Shown one piece after another: positions 1 to 5,148 of a stretch of DNA of 5,148 nucleotides. Both the position numbers and the translations under genes were made by a program. The notes beneath the pieces are model-generated. The model searched no databases. It worked only from the letters and a program-made list of their open reading frames with translations, and was not told the origin of the DNA. The number at the start of each line of letters is the position of its first letter. The stretch's first letter is position 1. The stretch comes from Novosphingobium sp. (GTDB taxonomy: Bacteria > Pseudomonadota > Alphaproteobacteria > Sphingomonadales > Sphingomonadaceae). Where the stretch lies: positions 1 to 5,148 of the forward strand of contig JADYXV010000176.1 of assembly GCA_020853995.1 (NCBI GenBank). The letters are read 5' to 3'.

Positions 1-429
1 CACGCCAACTGGTCCGAGATCGACGGTCGGCGCGGACAGATTGAGGATGATGTGCGTGCGGTGGACGTATCTCCCGGTAACGATTGGAGCCAGGTCCGCG
101 TCTGGTACGCACCGATTGGCGATCTGGGCACGACAGCGTGGCCGGTTAACGGGTTCATCTATCCGGACAAACCCGGTCGGTCTGAACGGCTGACGGTCTT
201 GTCATCTGCCGATGTTTCGCAAAAGGTGAAGACCGGCGATGCGCCTGTCTCGCGGATCGGCGCAGACTTTTTGCGCGGCATCCGGCCAGAAGTTGCGGTT
301 CCCGCAGCGTCGGTACGCCGCCAGCTAAGCTATAGCACCCAAAAGCCGCTGCCGCCGCGCCCGGCCAAGCGGAACCCGGCGCTGGCCGATGATCCGATTG
401 GCCGGATCATCGCCAGCCGCACAAAATAG
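1..429 (+). CDS. CHAP-domain protein (putative cell-wall amidase/peptidase), C-terminal part only
   Basis: The frame is open from base 1 to the TAG at 427-429, giving 142 residues with no start in the window, so the gene is cut by the left edge. The GTG at 52 is internal and should not be taken as the start. The fragment opens with HANW, continues with GRRGQIE (9-15), VDVSPGNDW (21-29) and VWYAP (34-38), and closes the domain near GFIYP (51-55). I recognise this as the end of the CHAP domain (cysteine/histidine-dependent amidohydrolase/peptidase, NlpC/P60 superfamily) of secreted sphingomonad proteins. In the family, a Cys-His pair upstream plus a Glu/Asn after a beta strand form the active site, and the Asn of HANW is the likely last member. 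The Cys, the His and any signal peptide lie outside the window. Residues 56-142 are a low-complexity tail rich in Pro, Arg and Ala (KPLPPRPAKR near 115-124). The likely role is peptidoglycan cleavage in the envelope. The family call is from memory of the motif pattern and is moderately sure. Confidence 0.72.
   Translation, partial: HANWSEIDGRRGQIEDDVRAVDVSPGNDWSQVRVWYAPIGDLGTTAWPVNGFIYPDKPGRSERLTVLSSADVSQKVKTGDAPVSRIGADFLRGIRPEVAVPAASVRRQLSYSTQKPLPPRPAKRNPALADDPIGRIIASRTK
381..417. terminator. Strong hairpin at convergent gene ends (possible bidirectional terminator or 3' end stabiliser)
   Basis: Bases 381-396 pair with 403-417 around a six-base loop (ATTGGC, 397-402). The stem has 15 base pairs: GCTGGC, one bulged C at 387, then GATGATCCG against CGGATCATCGCCAGC. 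It lies inside the last 17 codons of the CHAP gene and about 20 bases beyond the mmsB stop, so it would form in both transcripts. The gene ends are only 6 bases apart, which leaves no room for a terminator between them. Neither side is followed by a proper T run (CGCACAAAATAG on plus; GCCGGGTTCC on minus), so it is not a textbook intrinsic terminator. A role in pausing, 3' end trimming or Rho-assisted ending is inference. Confidence 0.45.
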
Positions 430-435
430 CTCTGA

Positions 436-1305
436 TTACAGGGTCTTGATAATGGCCGAGAAATCGAGACCGGCATTTCCGGCCTCGGCAAACGCGGCGT
501 AAAGTTCCTCTGCCCGTGCGCCCATTGGCACTTGCGCACCGGCATCGGCGGCTGCAGCCATCGCCAGCTTCAAATCCTTGAGCATCAGTGCAGTGGCAAA
601 ACCGCCCTGATAATCGTTGTCCGCCGGGCTTTGCGGGCCGACGCCTGGGACCGGGCAGTACGAGGTCATCGACCAGCATTGGCCTGATGCTTTCGAGGAG
701 ATATCGTAGAACGTCTGCAGATCAAGGCCGAGCTTTTCGGCCATGGCGAAGGTTTCGCAGGTGGCGACCATCGAGGCGCCGAGCAGCATGTTGTTGCAGA
801 TTTTAGCCGCTTGGCCTGCACCGCTGGCTCCTGCATGGATCACGGCCTTACCCATCGCTGACAGGATCGGTTCGGCGCGGGCGAAGGCTTCCTCGCTGCC
901 GCCGACCATGAAGGTGAGCGTGCCGCCATTGGCCGCAGCGATTCCGCCCGAGACGGGGGCATCGACCATGGCATAACCGGCGGCGGCGGCTGAAGCAGCC
1001 ACTTCGCGCGCGGTGGCGACATCGATGGTGGAGCAATCGAGCAGCAGTGCGGTGACAGGGGCCTGGCCGATCACATCGGCGGCATAGACCGATTTCACGA
1101 TAGCGCCATTGGGCAGCATCGACACGACGGCTTCGGCACCCTGCACCGCTTCCTTGACCGAGGTATAAGTGGTGCAGCCGCTTTCAGCCGCGCGGGTGAG
1201 CGCAGCTTCGGCAAGATCGAAGGCGTGGACATCGTGGCCCGCCTTCACAAGGTTTGCGGCCATGCCGCCGCCCATATTGCCGAGGCCGATGAATGCGATT
1301 TTCAT
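436..1305 (-). CDS. mmsB: 3-hydroxyisobutyrate dehydrogenase
   Basis: This NAD-dependent enzyme oxidises 3-hydroxyisobutyrate to methylmalonate semialdehyde in valine breakdown in the cytoplasm. The protein has 289 residues, usual for the family. The N-terminal Rossmann fold shows GLGNMG (7-12), with D30 ending the second strand. DAPVSGG (115-121) is the substrate-binding motif. K168 in GQAAKICNN (164-172) is the catalytic lysine, with N171/N172 following. CWS (210-212) with PVPGV (218-222) and KDLKLA (243-248) are features specific to 3-hydroxyisobutyrate dehydrogenases as opposed to other beta-hydroxyacid dehydrogenases. The C terminus ends in the typical DFSA-type tail. The ATG at 1305 is preceded by a clear purine-rich ribosome binding site. 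It is the last gene of the valine cluster, separated from the hydratase gene by 128 bases holding an inverted repeat, and is convergent with the CHAP gene, 6 bases apart. Tartronate semialdehyde reductase is a related alternative, but the motifs and neighbours argue against it. Confidence 0.95.
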   Translation of the reverse strand: MKIAFIGLGNMGGGMAANLVKAGHDVHAFDLAEAALTRAAESGCTTYTSVKEAVQGAEAVVSMLPNGAIVKSVYAADVIGQAPVTALLLDCSTIDVATAREVAASAAAAGYAMVDAPVSGGIAAANGGTLTFMVGGSEEAFARAEPILSAMGKAVIHAGASGAGQAAKICNNMLLGASMVATCETFAMAEKLGLDLQTFYDISSKASGQCWSMTSYCPVPGVGPQSPADNDYQGGFATALMLKDLKLAMAAAADAGAQVPMGARAEELYAAFAEAGNAGLDFSAIIKTL

Positions 1306-1309
1306 TGTG

Positions 1310-1426
1310 AATCTCCCCTCCCGCTTGCGGGAGGGGCCGGGGGAGGGCCTGTTCCCGCTGGGATGAATGGTTGAGCGAAGGCAACATGCCCTCCCCTAAC
1401 CCCTCCCATAAACGGGAGGGGGACTT
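1310..1426. repeat. Nested GC-rich inverted repeat in the hydratase-mmsB gap
   Basis: Two 39-base arms, 1310-1348 and 1388-1426, are inverted copies matching at 30 of 39 positions, with a 39-base spacer between them. Each arm contains its own hairpin. In the left arm CCCCTCCCGC (1315-1324) pairs perfectly with GCGGGAGGGG (1327-1336). In the right arm CCCCTCCC (1400-1407) pairs with GGGAGGGG (1414-1421) around ATAAAC. The element fills almost the whole 128-base gap. The sequence type (CCCTCCC hairpin followed by CCGGGGGAGGGC or its relative TTAGGGGAGGGC) resembles a dispersed intergenic repeat I have seen in alphaproteobacterial genomes, especially sphingomonads. It encodes nothing I can recognise. 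It may act as an RNA stem between the two genes, or as a terminator, though there is no T run after either stem. The assignment to a dispersed family is from memory. Confidence 0.8.
1312..1321 (-). promoter_or_regulatory. Ribosome binding site of mmsB, overlapping a repeat hairpin
   Basis: Read on the minus strand, GGAGGGGAGA (1321 down to 1312) ends 6 bases before the mmsB ATG. A GGAG core at 1316-1313 has a 7-base spacing and a GGAGG at 1321-1317 has an 11-base spacing. This fixes the start at 1305. Most of it lies in the 3' arm of a perfect 10-bp hairpin (1315-1336), so in the folded RNA the site would be largely paired. Confidence 0.6.
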
Positions 1427-1433
1427 ATTATGA

Positions 1434-2216
1434 TTAGCGACCGGTCCACACGCCGGGGCGCTTTTCGACGAAGGCTTTCATGCCTTCGGCCTTGTCTTCG
1501 GTGGCGGTGAGGATCTGGAAGGCGCGGCGTTCGAACAGCAGGCCCTGATCGAGCGTGGTTTCAAACGCGGCGTTGACCATTTCCTTGTTCACCTTGGCAG
1601 CCATCGGCGGCATCGCGGCGATGGTGGTCGCAGCCTTCAATGCTTCGGCACGCAAATCCGCCAATGGCACGATCCGGCTGACGAGGCCTGCGCGTTCGGC
1701 TTCGACGGCGTCCATCATCCGGCCGGTCAGGCACATGTCCATCGATTTGGCCTTGCCCACCGCGCGCGTCAGGCGCTGCGATCCGCCCATGCCGGGAGCG
1801 ACGCCCAGCTTGATTTCGGGCTGGCCGAACTTGGCGGTGTCAGACGCGATGATGAAATCGGCCATCATCGCCAATTCGCAACCACCGCCCAGTGCAAAGC
1901 CGTTGACTGCCGCGATCCATGGCTTGCGCGTGGCCTTGACGATGTGGCTGGTCCATTTGGCGAAAAAATCTTCGTTGAAGAAATCGGACGCGGGCTTGTC
2001 GGCCATTTCCTTGATGTCTGCGCCTGCGGCAAAAGCCTTTTCGCCAGATCCCGTCAACACCGCGCAACGCTGTGCCGGATCAGCCTCAAACGCTGCAAAG
2101 GCATCGATCAGATCGGCCAAAACTTGCGAATTCAACGCATTGAGTGACTGTGGACGGTTGATCGTGAATAGCGTGACAGCGCCGTGCTGTTCGACGAGGA
2201 TCGTTTCATAGGTCAT
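1434..2216 (-). CDS. Enoyl-CoA hydratase (crotonase family), probable methacrylyl-CoA hydratase
   Basis: This enzyme adds water across the double bond of methacrylyl-CoA to give 3-hydroxyisobutyryl-CoA, and probably also works on short straight-chain enoyl-CoAs. With the start at 2216 the protein is 260 residues, the standard length for bacterial short-chain hydratases. The crotonase signature is complete: the oxyanion-hole segment AFAAGADI (61-68), GFALGGG (106-112), and the two catalytic glutamates E114 (in GGCELA) and E134 (in GQPEIKLG), 20 residues apart as in rat mitochondrial hydratase (E144 and E164). APGMGG (140-145) follows. An ATG at 2228 is in frame, but it has no Shine-Dalgarno, whereas the one at 2216 is preceded by GGAAA and overlaps the hydrolase stop as ATGA, so translation is probably coupled. 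Sequence alone cannot exclude a general fatty-acid role; the valine assignment rests on the flanking hydrolase, dehydrogenase and mmsB. Confidence 0.93.
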   Translation of the reverse strand: MTYETILVEQHGAVTLFTINRPQSLNALNSQVLADLIDAFAAFEADPAQRCAVLTGSGEKAFAAGADIKEMADKPASDFFNEDFFAKWTSHIVKATRKPWIAAVNGFALGGGCELAMMADFIIASDTAKFGQPEIKLGVAPGMGGSQRLTRAVGKAKSMDMCLTGRMMDAVEAERAGLVSRIVPLADLRAEALKAATTIAAMPPMAAKVNKEMVNAAFETTLDQGLLFERRAFQILTATEDKAEGMKAFVEKRPGVWTGR

Positions 2217-3259
2217 AGCGGTTTCCATTCGTCAGCAGCGCCCAGCGGCGCGAATATGGCATCGAGCAAATCGTCGGTCACATCTTCCGGTGTCGCAGGG
2301 GACCAGACCGGAGCGTTGTCTTTATCGACAATAACCGCGCGCACGCCCTCGGCAAAATCGGGCATCAGCAACACGCGAGAGCCGATGCGGTATTCCATCG
2401 CCATGTTGGCGGCAAAATCAGGCAATGTCAGGCTGGTTGCCAGTTGGCGCAGCGCAACCTTGCAAGTCTGCGGACTTTTTGTGGCCAGCGTCTTTAACGT
2501 AGCCTGCGCAAAGTCGGAACCTTCAGCGGCAAGCGCAGCCAGAATGTCCTCATAGCGGTTTGATGCAAACAGGCGTTCGATTTCCCCGGCATGCGCGGCA
2601 ATCTTCGGCTCGGGCGGCACGACAGACAGTTCCCGCAGGATCGTGGGGATTGCAGCCGGATCAGCCGCGATCCGTGCCTTGGCCTGCGCCAGATTTTCAG
2701 ACGGAAGATAGTGCGAGGCAAGGCCTGCCCACAGACATTCCGCACCATCCAGCCGCGCACCGGTGAGCGCAAGATACTGCCCCATGCGCCCCTTCATCCG
2801 CGACAGGAACCAGCCGCCGCCAACATCGGGAAACAGGCCGATGCCGGTTTCCGGCATGGCATAACGCGTAGCTTCAGTCACCACGCGGTACGTTGCCGGA
2901 TCAGCCAATCCAACGCCGCCGCCCATAGTGATGCCATCCATGAACGCCACGACAGGCTTGCCATACGTCATCAGCAAGTGGTTGAGCTGGTATTCATCGT
3001 AGAAGAACTTGCGCCCCGAAACACCGCCATCGTTCAACGCGGAATTGCGCAGGAACGCAATGTCGCCGCCTGCGCAAAAACCGCGCCCTTCGGCATGGTC
3101 GATAAGCACGGCGGCAACACTGTCATCGCCGCGCCATTCCAGCAGCACCGCGACCATTGCTTGCACCATCCCGTGCGTCAGCGCATGAATGGCCTTGGGC
3201 CGGTTCAGCGAAAGAATGCCAACCGCACCTTCGCGCCTTGCAAGAACTTCATCGGTCAT
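2213..3259 (-). CDS. 3-hydroxyisobutyryl-CoA hydrolase (HIBCH family)
   Basis: This enzyme cleaves the thioester of 3-hydroxyisobutyryl-CoA, releasing 3-hydroxyisobutyrate for MmsB and keeping the reactive methacrylyl-CoA pool low. At 348 residues it is longer than a plain hydratase and matches the hydrolase branch of the crotonase superfamily. Seen in order: LNRPKAIHAL (18-27), the oxyanion segment GRGFCAGGDI (58-67), MDGITMGGGVGL (107-118), and PETGIGLFPDVGGGW (136-150). In the last motif E137 and D145 have the same spacing as E169 and D177 of human HIBCH. The Phe-Pro-Asp-Val-Gly-Gly-Gly run distinguishes hydrolases from hydratases, so a general enoyl-CoA hydratase/isomerase label would be less accurate. 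The C-terminal region (about 200-348) is the extra helical part typical of HIBCH. The start at 3259 overlaps the dehydrogenase stop as ATGA; a weak GGGA lies 9 bases upstream. Its own stop overlaps the hydratase start in the same way. Confidence 0.93.
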   Translation of the reverse strand: MTDEVLARREGAVGILSLNRPKAIHALTHGMVQAMVAVLLEWRGDDSVAAVLIDHAEGRGFCAGGDIAFLRNSALNDGGVSGRKFFYDEYQLNHLLMTYGKPVVAFMDGITMGGGVGLADPATYRVVTEATRYAMPETGIGLFPDVGGGWFLSRMKGRMGQYLALTGARLDGAECLWAGLASHYLPSENLAQAKARIAADPAAIPTILRELSVVPPEPKIAAHAGEIERLFASNRYEDILAALAAEGSDFAQATLKTLATKSPQTCKVALRQLATSLTLPDFAANMAMEYRIGSRVLLMPDFAEGVRAVIVDKDNAPVWSPATPEDVTDDLLDAIFAPLGAADEWKPL

Positions 3260-4398
3260 TTCAACAAGTCCCGGCCAATGATCATGCGCATCACTTCATT
3301 GGTGCCTTCAAGGATGCGATGGACGCGCAGATCTCGCCAGAAGCGTTCAATCGGGTAATCGCGCAAATAGCCGTAACCGCCGAACATCTGCAGCGCGCGA
3401 TCAACAATGGACGATCCGCTGTCAGTCGAAAGCTTCTTGGCCATGGCCGAAAAGCGCGTCTTGTCAGGAGCATTGGCGCTAACTTTGGCGGCGGCAAGAT
3501 AAAGCAGCGCGCGGGCAGCTTCAAGATCGGTCGCCATATCCGCCAGCTGGACCTGGGTGTTCTGGAACTCGGCAATCGCCTTGCCAAACTGGCTGCGGTC
3601 CTTGACGTATGTCACCGCTTCATCAAGGCAACGCTGCGCCCCGCCAAGCGAACAAGCGCCGATGTTCAGGCGTCCGCCATCCAGCCCGGCCATTGCAAAC
3701 TTGAAGCCATCGCCTTCTTCGCCAACACGATTGCCGACAGGCACGCGCACGTTATCGAAAATGACTTGCGCGGTGGGCGAGGCATTCCAGCCCAGCTTGC
3801 GCTCTGGCGCGCCGAAGCTGACGCCGGGCATATCCTTTTCGATCACGAGGCACGAAATGCCCTTCGGTCCATTATCGCCGGTGCGGACCATGGTGACATA
3901 GACATCATTGACGCCGCCGCCCGAGATGAACTGCTTGGTCCCGTTGACGATATAATGATCGCCATCAAGTTTTGCCGACGTTTTCAGCGCCGCCGCATCC
4001 GATCCGGAACCCGGTTCTGTCAGGCAATAGCCCGCCATCTTGTCCATCGTTACCAACTGGGGAAGATAGCGGGATTTGAGATCAGCGCTGCCGAACGTGT
4101 CGATCATCCACGCGGCCATGTTGTGGATAGAGATGAAGGCGCTGGTGGCGGGGCAACCATAAGCCATCGCCTCCATGATCAGCGCAGCTTCAAGCCTGCC
4201 AAGACCGATGCCACCGGATTCTTCACTGACGTAAATCGCACCAAAGCCGAGTTCAGCCGCAGATTTGATCGTGTCACGCGGGAAAACGTGATCTTCGTCC
4301 CATTGCGCGGCAAAGGGCGTAATCGCATCGGCCGTAAAACGGCGGGCCATTTCCTGAATGGCAATCTGGTCGTCGGTCAGCGCAAATTGGTCAGTCAT
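3256..4398 (-). CDS. Acyl-CoA dehydrogenase, probable isobutyryl-CoA dehydrogenase
   Basis: This FAD flavoenzyme oxidises isobutyryl-CoA to methacrylyl-CoA and passes electrons to electron-transfer flavoprotein. With the start at 4398 the protein has 380 residues, the usual size. Visible features are an N-terminal helical domain (1-120), the flavin-binding signature YCLTEPGSGSD (124-134), the beta domain with KQFISGG (155-161), and the second signature QMFGGYGYLRDYP (337-349). The catalytic base is E364 in ILEGTNEVMR (362-371), the position used in short/medium-chain and isobutyryl-CoA dehydrogenases; isovaleryl-CoA dehydrogenase places its base elsewhere. The block around RDLRVHRILEGTNEVMR closely resembles ACAD8 as I remember it. 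An in-frame ATG at 4431 would add 11 residues but has no Shine-Dalgarno; the one at 4398 has CAGGA seven bases upstream. It is the first gene of the ATGA-coupled trio. 2-methylbutyryl-CoA activity is possible too. Confidence 0.93.
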   Translation of the reverse strand: MTDQFALTDDQIAIQEMARRFTADAITPFAAQWDEDHVFPRDTIKSAAELGFGAIYVSEESGGIGLGRLEAALIMEAMAYGCPATSAFISIHNMAAWMIDTFGSADLKSRYLPQLVTMDKMAGYCLTEPGSGSDAAALKTSAKLDGDHYIVNGTKQFISGGGVNDVYVTMVRTGDNGPKGISCLVIEKDMPGVSFGAPERKLGWNASPTAQVIFDNVRVPVGNRVGEEGDGFKFAMAGLDGGRLNIGACSLGGAQRCLDEAVTYVKDRSQFGKAIAEFQNTQVQLADMATDLEAARALLYLAAAKVSANAPDKTRFSAMAKKLSTDSGSSIVDRALQMFGGYGYLRDYPIERFWRDLRVHRILEGTNEVMRMIIGRDLLK

Positions 4399-4405
4399 GC
4401 TCTCA

Positions 4406-4410
4406 TCCTG
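4406..4410 (-). promoter_or_regulatory. Ribosome binding site that decides the acyl-CoA dehydrogenase start
   Basis: On the minus strand CAGGA (4410 down to 4406) lies 7 bases before the ATG at 4398. The upstream in-frame ATG at 4431 is preceded by TTATAACGCTGA, which has no purine-rich element, so 4398 is chosen as the start. Confidence 0.65.
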
Positions 4411-4436
4411 TGGCACGATAATGGCGTGCATTCAGC

Positions 4437-4476
4437 GTTATAAGTCACGGCTATGCGCGGCTACGGCTTCTGTCCA
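4437..4476 (-). promoter_or_regulatory. Weak promoter-like region upstream of the dehydrogenase gene
   Basis: Within the 133-base gap between mmsA and the dehydrogenase gene, the minus strand shows TATAAC (4442-4437), close to a -10 box, and TGGACA (4476-4471), close to a -35 box. They are 28 bases apart, too far to act together as one standard promoter. Between them the plus strand has CGGCTA twice (4448-4453 and 4458-4463), exactly 10 bases apart, which could suit a regulator binding one face of the helix. That the trio has its own promoter here is inference only. Confidence 0.2.
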
Positions 4477-4486
4477 GTGCCCCGGT

Positions 4487-4526
4487 GGGCGGTGGTGAAG
4501 ACGCACCTTGTACGCCTCCACCACCC
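4487..4526 (-). terminator. Bulged hairpin just after the mmsA stop (terminator-like or processing stem)
   Basis: On the minus strand, GGGTGGTGG (4526-4518) pairs with CCACCGCCC (4495-4487) with one G-T pair. Inside it AGGCG (4517-4513) pairs with CGTCT (4503-4499) with one G-T pair, leaving a TCA bulge and a nine-base loop. On the plus strand the wobble positions become A-C mismatches, so the structure suits the minus-strand transcript. It begins 5 bases after the mmsA stop. No T run follows (ACCGGGGCAC), so it is not a classical intrinsic terminator. It could attenuate or process the mRNA between mmsA and the dehydrogenase gene. Confidence 0.4.
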
Positions 4527-4531
4527 AACCA

Positions 4532-5148
4532 TCACCCCATAGTCGGGATTACAAACGCATTGCCGCCATCAGGCGAACCATCAGGCCAGCGCTGCGTGAC
4601 AGTCTTGACCTTGGTCCAGAACTTCACGCCTTCCATGCCGTGCTGGTTGGTGTCACCAAAGGCAGACCGCTTCCAGCCGCCGAACGTGTGATAGGCAACC
4701 GGCACCGGAATTGGCACGTTGATGCCCACCATGCCCACATTAACCCGCGCTGCGAACTCACGCGCGGCATGGCCGTTGCGCGTAAATATCGCCACACCAT
4801 TGCCGTATTGGTGTTTGCTCGGCAGTTCGAGGGCTTCTTCAAAGTTTTCAGCGCGCACAATCTGCAGCACAGGGCCAAAGATTTCGTTGTGATAGCTGTC
4901 CATGTCGGCCGTGACATGATCGATAAGCGTCGGGCCGACGAAGAAGCCCTTTTCATGGCCCTGCAAGGTAAAGCCACGACCGTCGATGACCATTTCGCCA
5001 CCTTCTTCGATGCACTTGGCGATCCAGCCTTCGACCTTTTCCTTGTGCGCCTGGCTAACCACAGGGCCGTAATGCGCTTCAGGATCGGTCGAAATGCCAA
5101 CCTTCAGCGCATGGATCGCAGGGATCAACTTGGCCTTGAGCCGTTCTG
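4532..5148 (-). CDS. mmsA: CoA-acylating methylmalonate-semialdehyde dehydrogenase, C-terminal part
   Basis: MmsA oxidises methylmalonate semialdehyde with NAD and CoA to propionyl-CoA and CO2, the last step of the distal valine pathway, and also serves in inositol and beta-alanine metabolism (malonate semialdehyde to acetyl-CoA). The frame stays open to the right edge, so the TTG at 5128 is internal; 204 of roughly 500 residues are visible. Counting from the first visible residue: STDPEAHYGPVV (19-30), GHEKGFFVGPTL (63-74), the aldehyde dehydrogenase motif NEIFGPV (87-93) whose Glu contacts NAD, and the MmsA hallmark GINVPIPVPVAYHTFGGWKR (141-160), followed by GDTNQHGMEGV (164-174) and KTVTQRW. 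The catalytic Cys lies outside the window. The short tail ending FVIPTMG resembles MmsA proteins of other proteobacteria as I remember them. It is followed after 133 bases by the dehydrogenase gene on the same strand, probably the first visible gene of a larger unit. Confidence 0.95.
   Translation of the reverse strand, partial: ERLKAKLIPAIHALKVGISTDPEAHYGPVVSQAHKEKVEGWIAKCIEEGGEMVIDGRGFTLQGHEKGFFVGPTLIDHVTADMDSYHNEIFGPVLQIVRAENFEEALELPSKHQYGNGVAIFTRNGHAAREFAARVNVGMVGINVPIPVPVAYHTFGGWKRSAFGDTNQHGMEGVKFWTKVKTVTQRWPDGSPDGGNAFVIPTMG

Noticed and set aside
52..429. GTG at 52 as start of a complete 125-residue gene.
   Set aside because: The frame is open upstream to base 1 and the upstream codons encode the conserved HANW and RRGQIE part of the CHAP domain, so the gene is truncated by the window.
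1169..1387. Small open frames on both strands running through the intergenic repeat.
   Set aside because: They consist of translated repeat sequence plus out-of-frame mmsB, with no binding site or recognisable product.
1555..2211. Plus-strand open frame of 218 codons opposite the hydratase gene.
   Set aside because: The translation is low in complexity, with Ser/Ala/Ile runs mirroring the hydratase codons and no family motif; the antisense gene is well supported.
2217..2228. In-frame ATG at 2228 giving a 4-residue longer hydratase.
   Set aside because: No ribosome binding site precedes it, while the ATG at 2216 has GGAAA upstream and forms an ATGA overlap like the neighbouring junction.
2591..3358. 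Plus-strand open frame of 255 codons opposite the hydrolase gene.
   Set aside because: It is rich in Arg, His and Gln, as expected for a shadow frame, shows no domain, and crosses the hydrolase start.
4399..4431. In-frame ATG at 4431 giving an 11-residue longer acyl-CoA dehydrogenase.
   Set aside because: No Shine-Dalgarno precedes it, and the extra residues (MHAIIVPQDES) lie outside the usual family start; the ATG at 4398 has CAGGA at a good spacing.
3157..4443. Plus-strand open frame of 428 codons, the longest in the window, lying opposite the dehydrogenase gene and the start of the hydrolase gene.
   Set aside because: The minus-strand genes here have complete family motifs and catalytic residues. 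The plus-strand product has no recognisable domain, spans the junction of two real genes and is explained by high-GC codon bias leaving few antisense stops.
4532..5128. TTG at 5128 as start of a short 198-residue aldehyde dehydrogenase.
   Set aside because: The frame remains open to the window edge with family-like sequence (ERLKAK), and the protein would lack the catalytic Cys; it is the C-terminal part of full-length mmsA.

Overview
The window carries a nearly complete valine-degradation (isobutyryl-CoA to propionyl-CoA) gene cluster from what is most likely an alphaproteobacterium of the order Sphingomonadales. Three things support that placement: base composition of roughly 60% G+C by eye, the fragment of a CHAP-domain protein of a type I associate with sphingomonads at the left edge, and a C/G-run palindromic intergenic repeat typical of such genomes. 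The order-level placement is an inference and the genus cannot be read from the sequence.

Layout from left to right: (1) 1-429, plus strand, the C-terminal 142 residues of a CHAP-type cell-wall hydrolase-like protein whose start lies outside the window. (2) 436-1305, minus strand, mmsB (3-hydroxyisobutyrate dehydrogenase), convergent with the first gene and only 6 bases away from it. A strong hairpin lies inside the last codons of the CHAP gene. (3) 1306-1433, an intergenic stretch filled by a nested inverted repeat that overlaps the mmsB ribosome binding site. (4) 1434-4398, minus strand, three genes joined by two ATGA stop/start overlaps: isobutyryl-CoA dehydrogenase, 3-hydroxyisobutyryl-CoA hydrolase and enoyl-CoA hydratase, transcribed in that order. 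(5) 4399-4531, an intergenic stretch with a bulged 14-bp hairpin and a weak promoter-like region. (6) 4532-5148, minus strand, the C-terminal 204 residues of mmsA (CoA-acylating methylmalonate-semialdehyde dehydrogenase), whose start lies beyond the right edge.

The minus-strand genes together encode five consecutive steps: isobutyryl-CoA to methacrylyl-CoA (acyl-CoA dehydrogenase), to 3-hydroxyisobutyryl-CoA (hydratase), to free 3-hydroxyisobutyrate (hydrolase), to methylmalonate semialdehyde (MmsB), to propionyl-CoA plus CO2 (MmsA). All catalytic residues I looked for are present in the complete genes, and no frameshift or pseudogene is evident.

I see no previously undescribed multi-gene system. 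The points worth a second look are non-coding: the repeat that places the mmsB Shine-Dalgarno inside a hairpin, the hairpin embedded in coding sequence at the convergent junction, and the hairpin between mmsA and the dehydrogenase gene. There is no RNA gene, CRISPR array, insertion sequence or phage feature that I can support.
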